From assembly GCF_040096205.1 (NCBI RefSeq), contig NZ_JBBMFD010000005.1, positions 1-64,000 on the forward strand: a stretch of DNA of 64,000 bases. The letters run 5' to 3'. This DNA is from Solibaculum_A intestinale (GTDB lineage: Bacteria > Bacillota > Clostridia > Oscillospirales > Acutalibacteraceae). The notes under the pieces were generated by a model. It was not told where the DNA came from and searched no databases. It saw only the letters and a program-made list of their open reading frames with translations. Position numbers and translations under genes: made by a program. Every line of letters begins with the position of its first letter. Within the stretch, counting starts at the first letter, position 1. Shown one piece after another: positions 34,153 through 43,906 of this stretch.

Positions 34153-36489
34153 CTAGCGCGGGTCGATTACATGACCGTTGGAAGCGACCCAGTCTGCGGT
34201 CGGGTCGCCGATGGTGGCGACGCAGTACTTGTCTTCCATGGTCATGATGCCCTCTTCGTTGGGCACGTAGATCTTCGTTCCGTCGGCGGCCTTGACGACG
34301 AACTCCGCCTTGCCGTCCTCATCGAAGTCATAGAAAAGGAACTGGTTGTAATGGGCGCCGGAGGGCTCGTTGTAGCCGATGTCCACACGCCACAGGATGG
34401 TGCCGTCCATTTTGTAGCAGTCAAAATAGGTGGGGCTGGTCATACCGGTCTTGCCGGAGTCCATGGAGTTGCTGGGATACCACTTGACCACGATTTCATA
34501 CTCGCCGTCTCCGTCCACATCGGCAACCGACGCGTCGTTGAGGGAGTAGCTTCCGATGGTGCCCGACCCGTCATGGGTGGGTCGGTCGGCGGGCTTTTGA
34601 ACCGCAATGCCCAGATAGTTCTGGCCCAGCGCCGTGAAGGGCTCGCTCTTGGTGGACTTGCCGCCCTGAATCGACTCGATGACGTACACGTCGCCGGCCT
34701 TACCGGCCGCGTCCACAAAATTCGTCTTGGTGGTGATAGGCTCTGCGTTGATCTTCTGGTCGTTGCGGTAGACGTTAAAGGAGATGCCGGTGTTATACTC
34801 CGTAGAGAGCAGGCGCCAGCTGACGAACACACCGTCCGCCGACTGCATGGCCACGACGCCCCGGTCCAGCCACTCGGTGGAACGCGCAATGGCGTTATAA
34901 CCGGCGGGAGGCGGATTGATAAACACCGTGAAGGTGGGAACGATGTCGCGGAAGTTGTTGTATTCCGCCGGGAAGGTGCCGGTGAACACATACTGGCCCG
35001 CCTTTGTTTCATCGAAGGCGGGGGTGCTGGTCCATTCGACCGGAATGTCCTTCATCGTCTTGTCGCCCATGGAGGCGGTGACGGTGGTGGGCAGGGTGAT
35101 CGGATCGCCCAGATACGCATAAATATTACTCGGCTGGGTGATGGACATAATCGCGTTTGCAGAATAGAGCTTCGTGTAAACACAGAAGTTGTCGATGCCG
35201 CTGGTAAAGGTGTGGTTTTTGCCGCTCAGGCGGATGCCCTGCATGGCGATGCGGGTGATGCCGCCGGCGGTTTCCTCGTTGAGCGGGATGTCCGCATAGG
35301 TAAGAGCGGAATCCGGTTCGCCCCGCTTGGAAATCACCAGGGTAGCGGTGTTTGCCTTAAAGTTGAAGGTCAGCTCCACGCTGTACCAGACGTCCTGCTC
35401 GGTAAAGCCGATCTTGGCGGCTTCGGTGGGAGAACCGTTCTGGTTGCCCGCATAGTAACCAAGCTGGCCGTTGGAGTTTCTCGACTGGAGGGCGAACACC
35501 TGCCCGTTCTGCGAGAAGAAAGCGAACTCGTTGGAGTTATCCCCGGAGACGTTGGAACCGGGCAGCCAGTCGAAGGTGAAGTACAGAAGGTCCCCTTCGA
35601 TGGGAGAGTCAAAGCTCTTGCTGGCGGCGCGGCCGCCCGACTGGCCGGCGATGGAGAACTGTAGGTAATGATTGCCGTTGGCTTCGGAAACGTTCGTGGG
35701 GTTGGCGTTGCCGTCAAAGCCCCACACGCCGCCATCCTCAAAGTCGGCAGACTGGCTCAAAGACAGGGGGGATTTCACGCGGATGGAAACGTTGTCGATG
35801 CCGTTTGTGAAGGTGTGGTTGATGCCGCTCAGACGCACGCCGTTCATGGCCATCCGGGTGATGGGGCCGACGGTTTCGTCCGCCAGGGCAATGTCCGAAT
35901 AGGTAACGGCCGTCTCCGGTTCGCCCCGCTTGGCAATGGTGAGCGCGGCGGTCTTGGAGGCCATGTTCAGGTCGAGCGTAACGCTGTACCAAGCCGTCTG
36001 ATCGGTAAAGGAGATGGGCGTAGCGGCGGTAGGCGCGCTGGACGTGCCCGTGCTGTTGCCCGTATAATAGCCCAGGCTTCCCGCCGCGTTGGCGGAGCCT
36101 TTGGACTGCAAAGCAAAGACTTGTCCGGCCGCCGAATAAAGGGCGAACTCGGTGGAGTTGTTGCCGCCCGTGCTGGTGCCGGGCAGCCAGTCAAAGGAAA
36201 ACTGGAGCTCATCCGCGTCGTATGGCGTGGCAAAGCTCTTACTGGCGGCACGGCCGCCCGACTGGTTGGCAATGGAGAACTGCAGGTAGTGGTTTCCATT
36301 GGATTCCTCTGCAATGGAAGGGTTGGCGTTGCCGTCAAAGCCCCACAAATCGCCGTCTTCGAAGTCGGTGGAATCGTTGACTTCAAAGTCAGCGGGAGGC
36401 GCTGCGAACGCGGTAACGGTGAAGACACTCATTACCATGCTCAGACAGAGCAGCAACGCAAGGAGTTTCCTAGTTTTCATTGCTTTCAT
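34153..36489 (-). CDS. PL11-type rhamnogalacturonan lyase, N-terminal part (ends at premature TAG)
   Basis: 778 residues to the TAG. Signal peptide MKAMKTRKLLALLLCLSMVMS...AFA. Then two tandem copies (about residues 35-225 and 240-425) of a beta-sandwich module with the pattern FEDG-WGFDGNANP...NGNHYLQFSIA...FDWLPG. Then an Ig-like linker and the start of the PL11 beta-propeller (RSTEWLDRGVVAMQSADGVFVSWRLL, NDASVADVDGDGEYEIVVKWYPSNS). PL11 enzymes cleave the rhamnogalacturonan-I backbone, usually extracellularly, with Ca2+ bound by the many DxDxD turns visible here. ATG 36489 follows GGGAG. The break falls inside the propeller, so the truncated product should be inactive unless the TAG is read through. 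Confidence 0.82.
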   Translation of the reverse strand: MKAMKTRKLLALLLCLSMVMSVFTVTAFAAPPADFEVNDSTDFEDGDLWGFDGNANPSIAEESNGNHYLQFSIANQSGGRAASKSFATPYDADELQFSFDWLPGTSTGGNNSTEFALYSAAGQVFALQSKGSANAAGSLGYYTGNSTGTSSAPTAATPISFTDQTAWYSVTLDLNMASKTAALTIAKRGEPETAVTYSDIALADETVGPITRMAMNGVRLSGINHTFTNGIDNVSIRVKSPLSLSQSADFEDGGVWGFDGNANPTNVSEANGNHYLQFSIAGQSGGRAASKSFDSPIEGDLLYFTFDWLPGSNVSGDNSNEFAFFSQNGQVFALQSRNSNGQLGYYAGNQNGSPTEAAKIGFTEQDVWYSVELTFNFKANTATLVISKRGEPDSALTYADIPLNEETAGGITRIAMQGIRLSGKNHTFTSGIDNFCVYTKLYSANAIMSITQPSNIYAYLGDPITLPTTVTASMGDKTMKDIPVEWTSTPAFDETKAGQYVFTGTFPAEYNNFRDIVPTFTVFINPPPAGYNAIARSTEWLDRGVVAMQSADGVFVSWRLLSTEYNTGISFNVYRNDQKINAEPITTKTNFVDAAGKAGDVYVIESIQGGKSTKSEPFTALGQNYLGIAVQKPADRPTHDGSGTIGSYSLNDASVADVDGDGEYEIVVKWYPSNSMDSGKTGMTSPTYFDCYKMDGTILWRVDIGYNEPSGAHYNQFLFYDFDEDGKAEFVVKAADGTKIYVPNEEGIMTMEDKYCVATIGDPTADWVASNGHVIDPR

Positions 36490-36523
36490 ACATCTCCCTT
36501 TTCTTTATTCATCTGAAATACCA

Positions 36524-36564
36524 GATGGTACCATCATCATATATGATTTTGCTAAAATAGTCAA
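36524..36564 (-). promoter_or_regulatory. Promoter and GATGGTACCATC palindrome before the PL11 lyase gene
   Basis: Minus-strand TTGACT (36559-36564) and TATGAT (36536-36541) with a 17-base spacer. The perfect 12-base palindrome GATGGTACCATC (36524-36535) touches the -10 box just downstream and could be an operator near the transcription start. Confidence 0.65.
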
Positions 36565-36751
36565 TTTGTTTCCTAATTTTTTTATCAGTATAGATTTATT
36601 TTCGGAATTATGTCCTTTTTTGAGGATGGATATTGTGCAACTAGACATACAAATTTTTTTTGCCGTTCTTCCTCAGAGACTCATTCCGATTTTCACAGGA
36701 TGAACAGAAAAGGAGGTTATCAGAAAGCGGCATCAGCGGCATCATGGAAAA

Positions 36752-36787
36752 AGCCCCCGCGGATCCGATCGGGAATCCGCGGGGGCT
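36752..36787 (-). terminator. Terminator of the GH43-type gene
   Basis: AGCCCCCGCGGAT-N10-ATCCGCGGGGGCT with T/A flanks, 30 bases after the stop codon. Confidence 0.88.
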
Positions 36788-36816
36788 TTTATTGATAAGA
36801 AGGAAGAAGGAAAGTG

Positions 36817-39363
36817 TTATCTAGTAATGCGAACCTGCAGGGCTTCGGTATCCTCCGCCCACTGCATATCAGAACCAGCAACCTTCACGTTAAAGGAACG
36901 GATGCCCGGGGTTCCTACGCTGAGAGTGTAGGTCCAGGTGCGCACGCCATCCTTATCCACGTAGGTGCAGCTGGTGGGAGCCAGGCCCATGCCGCTCTCG
37001 TTGAAGAGACGGACCTTCGCCACGCTGGTAGAAGTCTGGATGGTGGCGGTGAAGGGCTCGTTGACCTTCGCGGTCTTGTCAGCCTTTGCGCTGATGAGCT
37101 TGACCTCATTATCGGGTTCAACCGATACGGACGTGGTGCCAACGGCAATGTTTACATCCAGACCGGTGTCCATACCGTCCACATAAACGCTCAGGGTACG
37201 GTCGCCCTTAGAGCCCAAGGACAGGGTCAAAGTCCAGGTAGCCGTGCCGTCGCCGTTATCAACAGCCTCGCGGGTGGAGACCAGGCCGCTGCCAGACTCG
37301 CTGACCAGATAGGGCTTCTGGGCGTACTTGCTGGTGGTGACATTCACGGAGAAGGGCTCGTTGACCTTGCAGGCGGCCTTGCTGGCTTCCGCGGAAACCG
37401 GAACGTTCTTAATCAGGGCCAGATCATCGAACATAACCCACTGATCCGCCGCAGCGTCAGAGTAAACGCCGATTTCACACTGACCGCCGGTAATCTGGAC
37501 ATCAGAGAGAACGATCTGCGTCCAATCGTCCATCTTGTTGGCCAACGAGGCCTTGTACTCCTGATCGCCGGACTTGAGGTACATATCGCAGGCAGCCTGA
37601 CCGCCGCTGCTTCTGACCCAGCCGTACATGGTGTAAGAGCCGTCCTCAAGATTGGTGATCGTCTGCTTGGTTTTGGTCTTGTAAGCGTCCGTGCCTTCGT
37701 TGCGCTTGGTGTATCCGTGATACCACGAATAGTTACCAAAGATCGGGCTGCAATAAGCCTTGCCGTCGGTGAGCAGCTGGAACTCCTTCTCTGCTGCAGA
37801 GGTGCCGCGGTTGCCGCCGTAGTTGATCTGTGCAACCTGGCCGGCAGTGCTCTCAACTTCCCAGCCGTTGGGAGTATTGACGTAACTTTGGATAGCGCCA
37901 AGGGCACCCGCAACGCGGTCGCACTCAAAGGAGGGGTTATGGATGTAGTTGTTGTTTTCGCCGACCGACCAGGTACCCTTTTCAAGGTCGATCTCAAACT
38001 GGGAAACATCGTTGAAAATCGGGGTAATGCCGTCTTCCGCAAAGGTAATCGGGCACCAGGCATTGTAGCCGATGCCGTTGCCGGCCATGTCGGACCAGCG
38101 GTCGCCCAGGAAGAGAATCAGGGTATCTTCCGTGCCCTGGACCTTCACAAAGTTGCTCACCTGAGTAACGTGGCTGAAGGTGGATACGCCGCCTTCCATC
38201 GGAAGAGAGCTGTTCGGCTTACCGTTCATGTCGGTAAAGGGGCCTGTGGGGCTGTCACCGATCATAACGAAGCTGGGAGAAGAGTTCCAGCCGCGCAGGT
38301 CGGAAGAAACCAGGTAATACTTGCCGTTGATGGTGAACATGGAGTTGGCTTCACGGCCGCCGGAACGTCCATATTCCTCGTTGCCTTCGTAAACCTTGGT
38401 GATCTTCTCGAGATGGGTGTAATCTTCGTTGAATTCGCCCACATAGATGATATCACGTTCCCGCAGGGTATTGTCCGGATCCTGCTGATACGGAGGAACG
38501 GTCACGCCGTTGGAGCAGAAGATCAGATAAGGCGTACCGTCGTCGTCAACGAATATGGTCTGGTCGCCGGTGCCCTTGCTGAAGCAGCCAAGCTCTCTCA
38601 GATCCGCATCGCAGCTGGCATACTTGAAGGGGCCTGTGGGGCTGTCAGACACAGCGTAAAGCACGCCGTTGTCCAGCGACTCGCCGCTGTTGAGCATGCC
38701 GGAGAACTGGGTGGCCAGAACGTAATTGTCGTTCTTTGCGTTGTACATAACGCCCATGCGGCCAACCCACCAGGTCATCCGGGAATTCAAATCTTTGCTG
38801 GTCATGACGTCGCCTTCGTAATCCCAGTTGACCAGGTCGGTGGAGGTATAGCAGGTGACAGCCTGGAAGTTGGAACCGCCGGTTTTGGCGCCGTTGCTCT
38901 CATAATACGTTATTCCAGAGCCGTATCTCGCGCCGTACCAATAGTACTTATCGCCGAATTTCTGGATATTACCCGCCTGAGACTGGATCGGGTTTCCATC
39001 GGTATCGCGATAGAATACATCGTTGGTGATCATATCGTCGCCAGTGATCACGTCCACATAGCAAGAGGCGGTTGCGCCGTCTGCAGCAGTGGCAGTGATC
39101 AAGGCGGAGCCGATACCCACCGAAGTGACGATGCCGTCGGGCGATACCCTAGCGACCTTCACATCGTCAGAGGCCCAAGTAACGTCACCCGCATCCGCAC
39201 CGAAAAGATCCAGCTGAGTGACATCGCCGCCCTCGAGCATGGTAATCTCCGTTTGGGCCAGGCTCAGGGGAGAGGTTCCGTCTGCTGCAAACACAACGCC
39301 CTGCATGCATCCGAACAGGAGTGCGAAGGTAAGCAATACGGCAAGTAATTTGCGTGTTTTCAT
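36817..39363 (-). CDS. Secreted GH43-type glycosidase with CBM and double Ig-like tail
   Basis: 848 residues. Signal peptide (to about VVFAAD, residue 28), a BIG2-like domain (ITMLEGGDVTQL...SDDVKVARVSPDGIVTSVGIGSALITATA, 40-105), then a five-bladed GH43-type propeller (about 115-460). It includes GNIQKFGDKYYWYGARY, CYTSTDLVNWDYEGD and SGGREANSMFTINGKYYLVSSD, where the Glu is the likely acid. The pattern resembles subfamily 24 (exo-beta-1,3-galactanase). A galactan-type carbohydrate-binding module follows (NPSFE...GWEVES...YTMYGWVRSSGG, about 475-640), then the duplicated Ig-like module. It probably trims galactan side chains of rhamnogalacturonan. ATG 39363 follows GAGGG. Confidence 0.82.
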   Translation of the reverse strand: MKTRKLLAVLLTFALLFGCMQGVVFAADGTSPLSLAQTEITMLEGGDVTQLDLFGADAGDVTWASDDVKVARVSPDGIVTSVGIGSALITATAADGATASCYVDVITGDDMITNDVFYRDTDGNPIQSQAGNIQKFGDKYYWYGARYGSGITYYESNGAKTGGSNFQAVTCYTSTDLVNWDYEGDVMTSKDLNSRMTWWVGRMGVMYNAKNDNYVLATQFSGMLNSGESLDNGVLYAVSDSPTGPFKYASCDADLRELGCFSKGTGDQTIFVDDDGTPYLIFCSNGVTVPPYQQDPDNTLRERDIIYVGEFNEDYTHLEKITKVYEGNEEYGRSGGREANSMFTINGKYYLVSSDLRGWNSSPSFVMIGDSPTGPFTDMNGKPNSSLPMEGGVSTFSHVTQVSNFVKVQGTEDTLILFLGDRWSDMAGNGIGYNAWCPITFAEDGITPIFNDVSQFEIDLEKGTWSVGENNNYIHNPSFECDRVAGALGAIQSYVNTPNGWEVESTAGQVAQINYGGNRGTSAAEKEFQLLTDGKAYCSPIFGNYSWYHGYTKRNEGTDAYKTKTKQTITNLEDGSYTMYGWVRSSGGQAACDMYLKSGDQEYKASLANKMDDWTQIVLSDVQITGGQCEIGVYSDAAADQWVMFDDLALIKNVPVSAEASKAACKVNEPFSVNVTTSKYAQKPYLVSESGSGLVSTREAVDNGDGTATWTLTLSLGSKGDRTLSVYVDGMDTGLDVNIAVGTTSVSVEPDNEVKLISAKADKTAKVNEPFTATIQTSTSVAKVRLFNESGMGLAPTSCTYVDKDGVRTWTYTLSVGTPGIRSFNVKVAGSDMQWAEDTEALQVRITR

Positions 39364-39674
39364 GTGTGTTTCCCTCTTTTCTTTCTTATTGTTTCAATTC
39401 GTCGGCTGCCGTGACTGGCTTCGGACAATATCCAACACCGCCTCGTGGGTTTCCCGGAAGAAAAGGAGCTTTCTTTTCACGGGGAAACCGCCGTGGCGGC
39501 AAGGGAATCCTCATCCAGTCATGCCCTTCTCAAAGCGGGAAATCATCCTTCGAGCCGGAAGAGCATGGCGCCGAAAAAGCGCCGGGGATGGCAATGCGAT
39601 TATCGGTCCCTCCTTACATTTCTAGTTCTTTGCGGGATTACCAACCCTAGATATGGCAAAAGCCATACCAACCC

Positions 39675-39697
39675 CATACAACTATTATAGTTGTATG
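39675..39697. promoter_or_regulatory. 23-bp palindrome upstream of the GH43-type gene
   Basis: ACAACTA-TTA-TAGTTGT extended to 10-bp arms. On the minus strand the centre contains TATAAT, a possible -10 box, so a protein bound here would block the promoter. The rest of this 521-base gap (39364-39885) has a small TATGGC-AAAA-GCCATA dyad at 39653 and the terminator of the next gene. Confidence 0.6.
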
Positions 39698-39806
39698 TAT
39701 GCGAAATAAAAAGCAAAAAAACTGTGATATTTTTATAATAAATAGTAAAATCAATAATATATTTGTGCAAAATAGCAAATAATCGAAAACAATCGCAAGA
39801 AAAGAA

Positions 39807-39838
39807 AATCCCGGCCTGCCAAACAGCAGGCCGGGATT
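39807..39838 (-). terminator. Terminator of the second PL11 lyase gene
   Basis: AATCCCGGCCTGC-N6-GCAGGCCGGGATT followed by TTCTTTTCTT on the minus strand. Confidence 0.88.
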
Positions 39839-39885
39839 CGCTATGAAAGAATAACTTATAGGATAAGAAGGAAGAAGACAAAGGG

Positions 39886-42800
39886 TTATCGGGTGACGCG
39901 AACCTGCAAGGTTTCGGTATCCTGCGCCCACTCCAGGTCGGAACCAGCAACCTTTACCGTAAAGGTGCGGGCGCCGATGGAACCGACGCTGACCTGGTAC
40001 GTCCAGGTGCGCACGCCGTTTTCATCCACATAGGTGCAGCTGGTGGGGGCCAGGCCCATGCCGTTTTCGTTGAAGAGGCGAACCTTGGCAACGCTGGTGG
40101 AGGTCTGAATGGTCGCCGTAATCGGTTCGTTGACCTTGCCAGTTTCCTCTATAGTCGCGCTGATGAGTTTGACCTCGTCGCCCGGCACCACAGATGCGTC
40201 GCCGATCTTGAAGCTGACGTCAATACCGGTGTCCACGCCGTCTGCATAGACGCTCAGGGTGCGGTCGCCCTTGGTGGCCAAGGAGAAGGTCAGAGTCCAG
40301 GTAACCGATCCGTCGTCGTTATACCGGAAGGAACGGTTGCTCGCCAGGCCCATGCCCGATTCGCTGACCAAGTAAACCTTCGACACGTTTGCGCCGGTGT
40401 TTACAGTTACGGTGATCGTGTCGTTGGGCGCGTATACTTCCTTATCGACAGAGGCCGAAACCGGCGCGTTGGTGTAGTACATCGGGGAGGTGGGCAGTTC
40501 CATGTTCAGGACCTGGTCCTTGTTGTCCTCACCCAGGTAGAAGCCGATGTGCGGCGGCTGGTTGTAGGATGTATTCTGGTTGGCAATCGCCGTGCGGTAG
40601 ACCGGATCATGCATGAGGGTATAGATCATGTAGTCGGTCGGAATGGTGGTGGAATAGATACGAAGAGCGGTGGAATCGGTGTTGCGGGACACCATTTCTT
40701 CACGCCAGTCGCCGAAGATATCGGCGGTCAGGTTGGGGTTGTTCTTGGTGGAGTTGTTGGTATAGGTGCCTTCGAACACTTCGAGGGTTTCCAGGGTGTT
40801 CTCTTCCCAGTTGTACTTGTAAATGGCCTGGGCGGTGGGCGTCTCGGTAGCGAGTGCGTCGATCTTCGCGCCGTCGGGCAGCTCATGGAGGAGGTCGCCG
40901 TCCCAGTACATGTTCCAGTTACAGGTGAAGTTCACCGGCTTCTCCGTGGCGATGGTCTCGCCGTAAGCGTTGAAGATCGGACCTACCGGAATTTCGCCGG
41001 GCGTCTCGTTGTTCGGGCGCTGACCCCAGGCTTCGTAACCGGGCTGCGGGGTGATGTTGGCGGCCATGCCGCGGCCGCAGTCGAAGTCACCCTGCATAAA
41101 GCGGATGCCCATCAGGGTAAAGCCGGTGGCGCCGTCAAAGAGAGCAAAGTTATAGGGAGATTTCTTGTCTTCAAAGGGAGTGAAAACCTGCAGGCCGTCC
41201 CGGTCGGGAAGCATGGCGGCCACATGCAGCGCGTCGCCGTGGCCGAGGTTCTCTCTGCCTTCCTTGCCGTCTGCGATCCAGAGGGTGGAACCGTCGTGAT
41301 CAATGGCCATCGCGCCTACGATGATTTCATCGTAGCCGTCGCCGTCGATGTCGGCAGTGGACATGGAGTGGTTGCCGCGGCCGTTGCGCACGTCGCTGTT
41401 GGGATCGGTCAGCCAGCTCCACTGCTTCTGCAGCTTGCCGTCAACCAGGAAGTAGGCGGCATAGCCGGACACGGTGTAGTAGCCGCGCTGCTGGATGGCA
41501 GCCGGGCGAATCTCAGAAGAACCTTCCGAGACCGGCAGATAAGCCACGCCGGCGTTAAAGCGGGTGGAACGGTTGCCGTAGTTGTCGCCCCACTGGCTTT
41601 CGGTATAGGAATCGTAACGGGTGGGATAATCCACCGTATCCAGGATGGCGCCGGTCTCGCCGTCGAAAGCGGTGAGGAACTCGTCCACGCCCACCTTGGT
41701 TTCCTTACCGGTGGTGGGATCCACGTCCATGCTGGTCGGGTCGCCGACTACGCCCAGAACCACAGTTTCGTCCATGATTCCCTCGGCGTTGGGCGCGTAA
41801 ACGGTGGCGCCGTTGGCGGTGCGGATGATGAAGTCCGCCTTGCCGTTTTGCTCAAAGTCAAAGAGCAGGAATTGGTTGGTATGGGCGCCGGACATGGTGT
41901 TCGTACCCATGTTGATGCGCCAGAGGATGGTGCCGTCGAGCTTGTAGCAGTCGAACAGGGTCGGGCTGGTGGGCGTGCGTCCGGAAGAGTCGATGGCGTT
42001 GGCCGGATACCATTTGACCACGATCTCGTATTCGCCGTCGCCGTCCACATCGCCGACGCTGGCGTCATTGAGGGTGTACTCGGCCAGATCGCCCTTGATG
42101 GTCGCCTTGGGCTCGGGCTTCTGGACCGGGATGTTCATGTAGTTATGTTCCAGAGCGGTAAAGGGCTCGGACATGGAGGATTTCCCGTTCAGGATGGATT
42201 CGATCACATAGACGTCGCCCGGCTTGCCGGCGTCGTCGGTGTAGTTGGTCACATTGGTGATGGGCTGGGCATTGATCTTCACGTCGTTGCGGTAGACGTT
42301 GAAAGCAATGTTCGAGCCGTATTCGGAAGCCAGCAGGCGCCAGCTGATAAACATGCCGCTGCCGTTGTTGAGCGCGACCACACCGCGGTCCAGCCACTCC
42401 ATCGAACGCTCATAACCGTTGTAGTTGGAGGAGGGCTTGGTGTAGATGACCGCGATTTTTGCCGTCAGGTTATTGCCGTTGCCGAATGCGCCGTCCTTAG
42501 GCAGAACAGGAGCGGTGTAGAAATAGGTGCCTTCCGCTTCCGGGTTGAAGGGACGGTCGGAGGTCCATTCGCCCAGCTGGGCGATGGCAGTGGTGCCGTC
42601 TTCCAAAAAGACCTTGGTCTCGGTGGGGAGGGTGGGCATCGGCTCGCCGAAGTCGACGCCGATGTTCTTCGGATTGGAGACGGAGGCGATATCCGGATAC
42701 CGCTTGTAGGTCACCGTGAAGGTAGCCTGCAGATCGCGGATGTTGTCGTATTCACCGACAATCAAAGGCGCGGTCATGGTATAGACGCCGTTTGCATCCG

Positions 42801-43698
42801 GATTGAAGGCAGGCGTGCAGGTCCACTCACCCACCGGGATGTCCACGGTGGAGTAGTTGCCCAGCGTGGCTTTGACGGTAGCGGGCTTCGGGAATTCTTC
42901 GCCGTAGCCGATGGTCACGTCGTCCGGGTTCGTAATGGACAGAATCGCGTTGTCCGCATAAGCTTCGCTGGTTATCTCGAAGTTATCAAAGCCCATGGTA
43001 TTGCTGACGTTGCCGCCGTTCTTGGTATCATCGGCATTGCGGCCGCGGGCGGCGAAGATCCACATTTCCGTCAGATCCACCGCGTCCTCACGGATCGGAA
43101 TGTTCGAGAAAACGGTAGGCGCGTCCTGAGAGTCTCTGGCCTTGATGGACAGGGTCGCCGTATGGGCGGTGTAGTCCAGCGTCAGGCTGATGCGTACCCA
43201 GGTACCGGCCTTGAATCCGGTGTCGGTGGCAAGACCGCGGCTGACGATGTTGCCGGTGAACAGAGCGGGGGCGTCTCCGGCATAGAAGGCCAGCTTGCCG
43301 TCCTTGGAGGTGTTGAAGGTAAAGGTCTGGCCGGCAGTGCTGTAAAAGCGCAGCTCTGCCACGTTGTGCTCGTTGGGAACGGTTCCGGGCAGGTAATCGA
43401 AGTTGATAACCGCTTTGGTGCCTTCCTTCGGCTCAAAGGTCTTCAGGTTGCCTCGGTTACCGCCGGAGCTGCCCAAATTCGCTTTCAGATAATGGTTGCT
43501 GTTTTCCTCTGCCGTTGAGAAGGAATAACCGGCGTCGGCGACTTTGCTGTCGGTTTTAAAACCCCAGTCGCCTACGTTGTCCCCTTCAAAATTTTCCAGC
43601 GGAAAATAGTCCTGCTGGGCAGCGAACACGGTCATCGGCATTACGCCGAAGATCAGCAGTGCGCTGAGCAGCAGTGCGAGGACTTTTTTTGCTCTCAT
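39886..43698 (-). CDS. Secreted PL11-type rhamnogalacturonan lyase, intact copy
   Basis: 1270 residues with signal peptide MRAKKVLALLLSALLIFGVMP (to about AFAA, residue 27), one beta-sandwich module of the FEGD-WGF...SNHYLKANL...FDYLPG type (about 30-235), Ig-like linkers (about 245-420), the PL11 catalytic propeller (about 430-1070; YERSMEWLDRGVVALNNGSGMFISWRLL, NDASVGDVDGDGEYEIVVKWYP, TADIFGDWREEMVSRNTDS) and the double Ig-like tail. Where the neighbouring lyase has TAG, this one reads KVGVDEFLTAFDGETGAILDTVDYP, giving the expected sequence. ATG 43698 follows GGGAG. It is probably a functional paralogue. Confidence 0.9.
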   Translation of the reverse strand: MRAKKVLALLLSALLIFGVMPMTVFAAQQDYFPLENFEGDNVGDWGFKTDSKVADAGYSFSTAEENSNHYLKANLGSSGGNRGNLKTFEPKEGTKAVINFDYLPGTVPNEHNVAELRFYSTAGQTFTFNTSKDGKLAFYAGDAPALFTGNIVSRGLATDTGFKAGTWVRISLTLDYTAHTATLSIKARDSQDAPTVFSNIPIREDAVDLTEMWIFAARGRNADDTKNGGNVSNTMGFDNFEITSEAYADNAILSITNPDDVTIGYGEEFPKPATVKATLGNYSTVDIPVGEWTCTPAFNPDANGVYTMTAPLIVGEYDNIRDLQATFTVTYKRYPDIASVSNPKNIGVDFGEPMPTLPTETKVFLEDGTTAIAQLGEWTSDRPFNPEAEGTYFYTAPVLPKDGAFGNGNNLTAKIAVIYTKPSSNYNGYERSMEWLDRGVVALNNGSGMFISWRLLASEYGSNIAFNVYRNDVKINAQPITNVTNYTDDAGKPGDVYVIESILNGKSSMSEPFTALEHNYMNIPVQKPEPKATIKGDLAEYTLNDASVGDVDGDGEYEIVVKWYPANAIDSSGRTPTSPTLFDCYKLDGTILWRINMGTNTMSGAHTNQFLLFDFEQNGKADFIIRTANGATVYAPNAEGIMDETVVLGVVGDPTSMDVDPTTGKETKVGVDEFLTAFDGETGAILDTVDYPTRYDSYTESQWGDNYGNRSTRFNAGVAYLPVSEGSSEIRPAAIQQRGYYTVSGYAAYFLVDGKLQKQWSWLTDPNSDVRNGRGNHSMSTADIDGDGYDEIIVGAMAIDHDGSTLWIADGKEGRENLGHGDALHVAAMLPDRDGLQVFTPFEDKKSPYNFALFDGATGFTLMGIRFMQGDFDCGRGMAANITPQPGYEAWGQRPNNETPGEIPVGPIFNAYGETIATEKPVNFTCNWNMYWDGDLLHELPDGAKIDALATETPTAQAIYKYNWEENTLETLEVFEGTYTNNSTKNNPNLTADIFGDWREEMVSRNTDSTALRIYSTTIPTDYMIYTLMHDPVYRTAIANQNTSYNQPPHIGFYLGEDNKDQVLNMELPTSPMYYTNAPVSASVDKEVYAPNDTITVTVNTGANVSKVYLVSESGMGLASNRSFRYNDDGSVTWTLTFSLATKGDRTLSVYADGVDTGIDVSFKIGDASVVPGDEVKLISATIEETGKVNEPITATIQTSTSVAKVRLFNENGMGLAPTSCTYVDENGVRTWTYQVSVGSIGARTFTVKVAGSDLEWAQDTETLQVRVTR

Positions 43699-43858
43699 GT
43701 TTGTACATCTCCCTTTTTTTCTAATTCTCCCGGTCCGGGATGTACTAATTGTAGCGAAGGTTCACAAAGAAATCAAGACAATTTCGCCATATTTACATAG
43801 AAAAATGATGAATGTTAGAACAACTATAGATGAAATACAAAAAAACTGCACAAATAAA

Positions 43859-43890
43859 GGCGGCGATTCCCGAAAAAGGGAACCGCCGCC
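43859..43890 (-). terminator. Terminator of the esterase gene
   Basis: GGCGGCGATTCCC-GAAAAA-GGGAACCGCCGCC with small mismatches, then CTTTATTTG on the minus strand. Confidence 0.8.
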
Positions 43891-43906
43891 CGAATAGGAG
43901 AAAGAA

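Noticed and set aside
34153..34155. Genome-wide recoding of TAG as a sense codon
   Set aside because: TAG ends rnfA, cas2 and other genes in this window at the expected lengths, so only a local event at this site is likely.
36817..39363. Lipoprotein signal (LFGC) in the GH43-type protein
   Set aside because: The residue pattern before the cysteine does not fit a lipobox well and a normal signal peptidase I site follows.
33031..43518. Very long open frames (over 800 codons) on the plus strand opposite the pectinase genes
   Set aside because: They are antisense shadows of GC-rich, strongly biased codons. They have no binding sites or recognisable domains and the opposite strand carries clear signal peptides and catalytic motifs.
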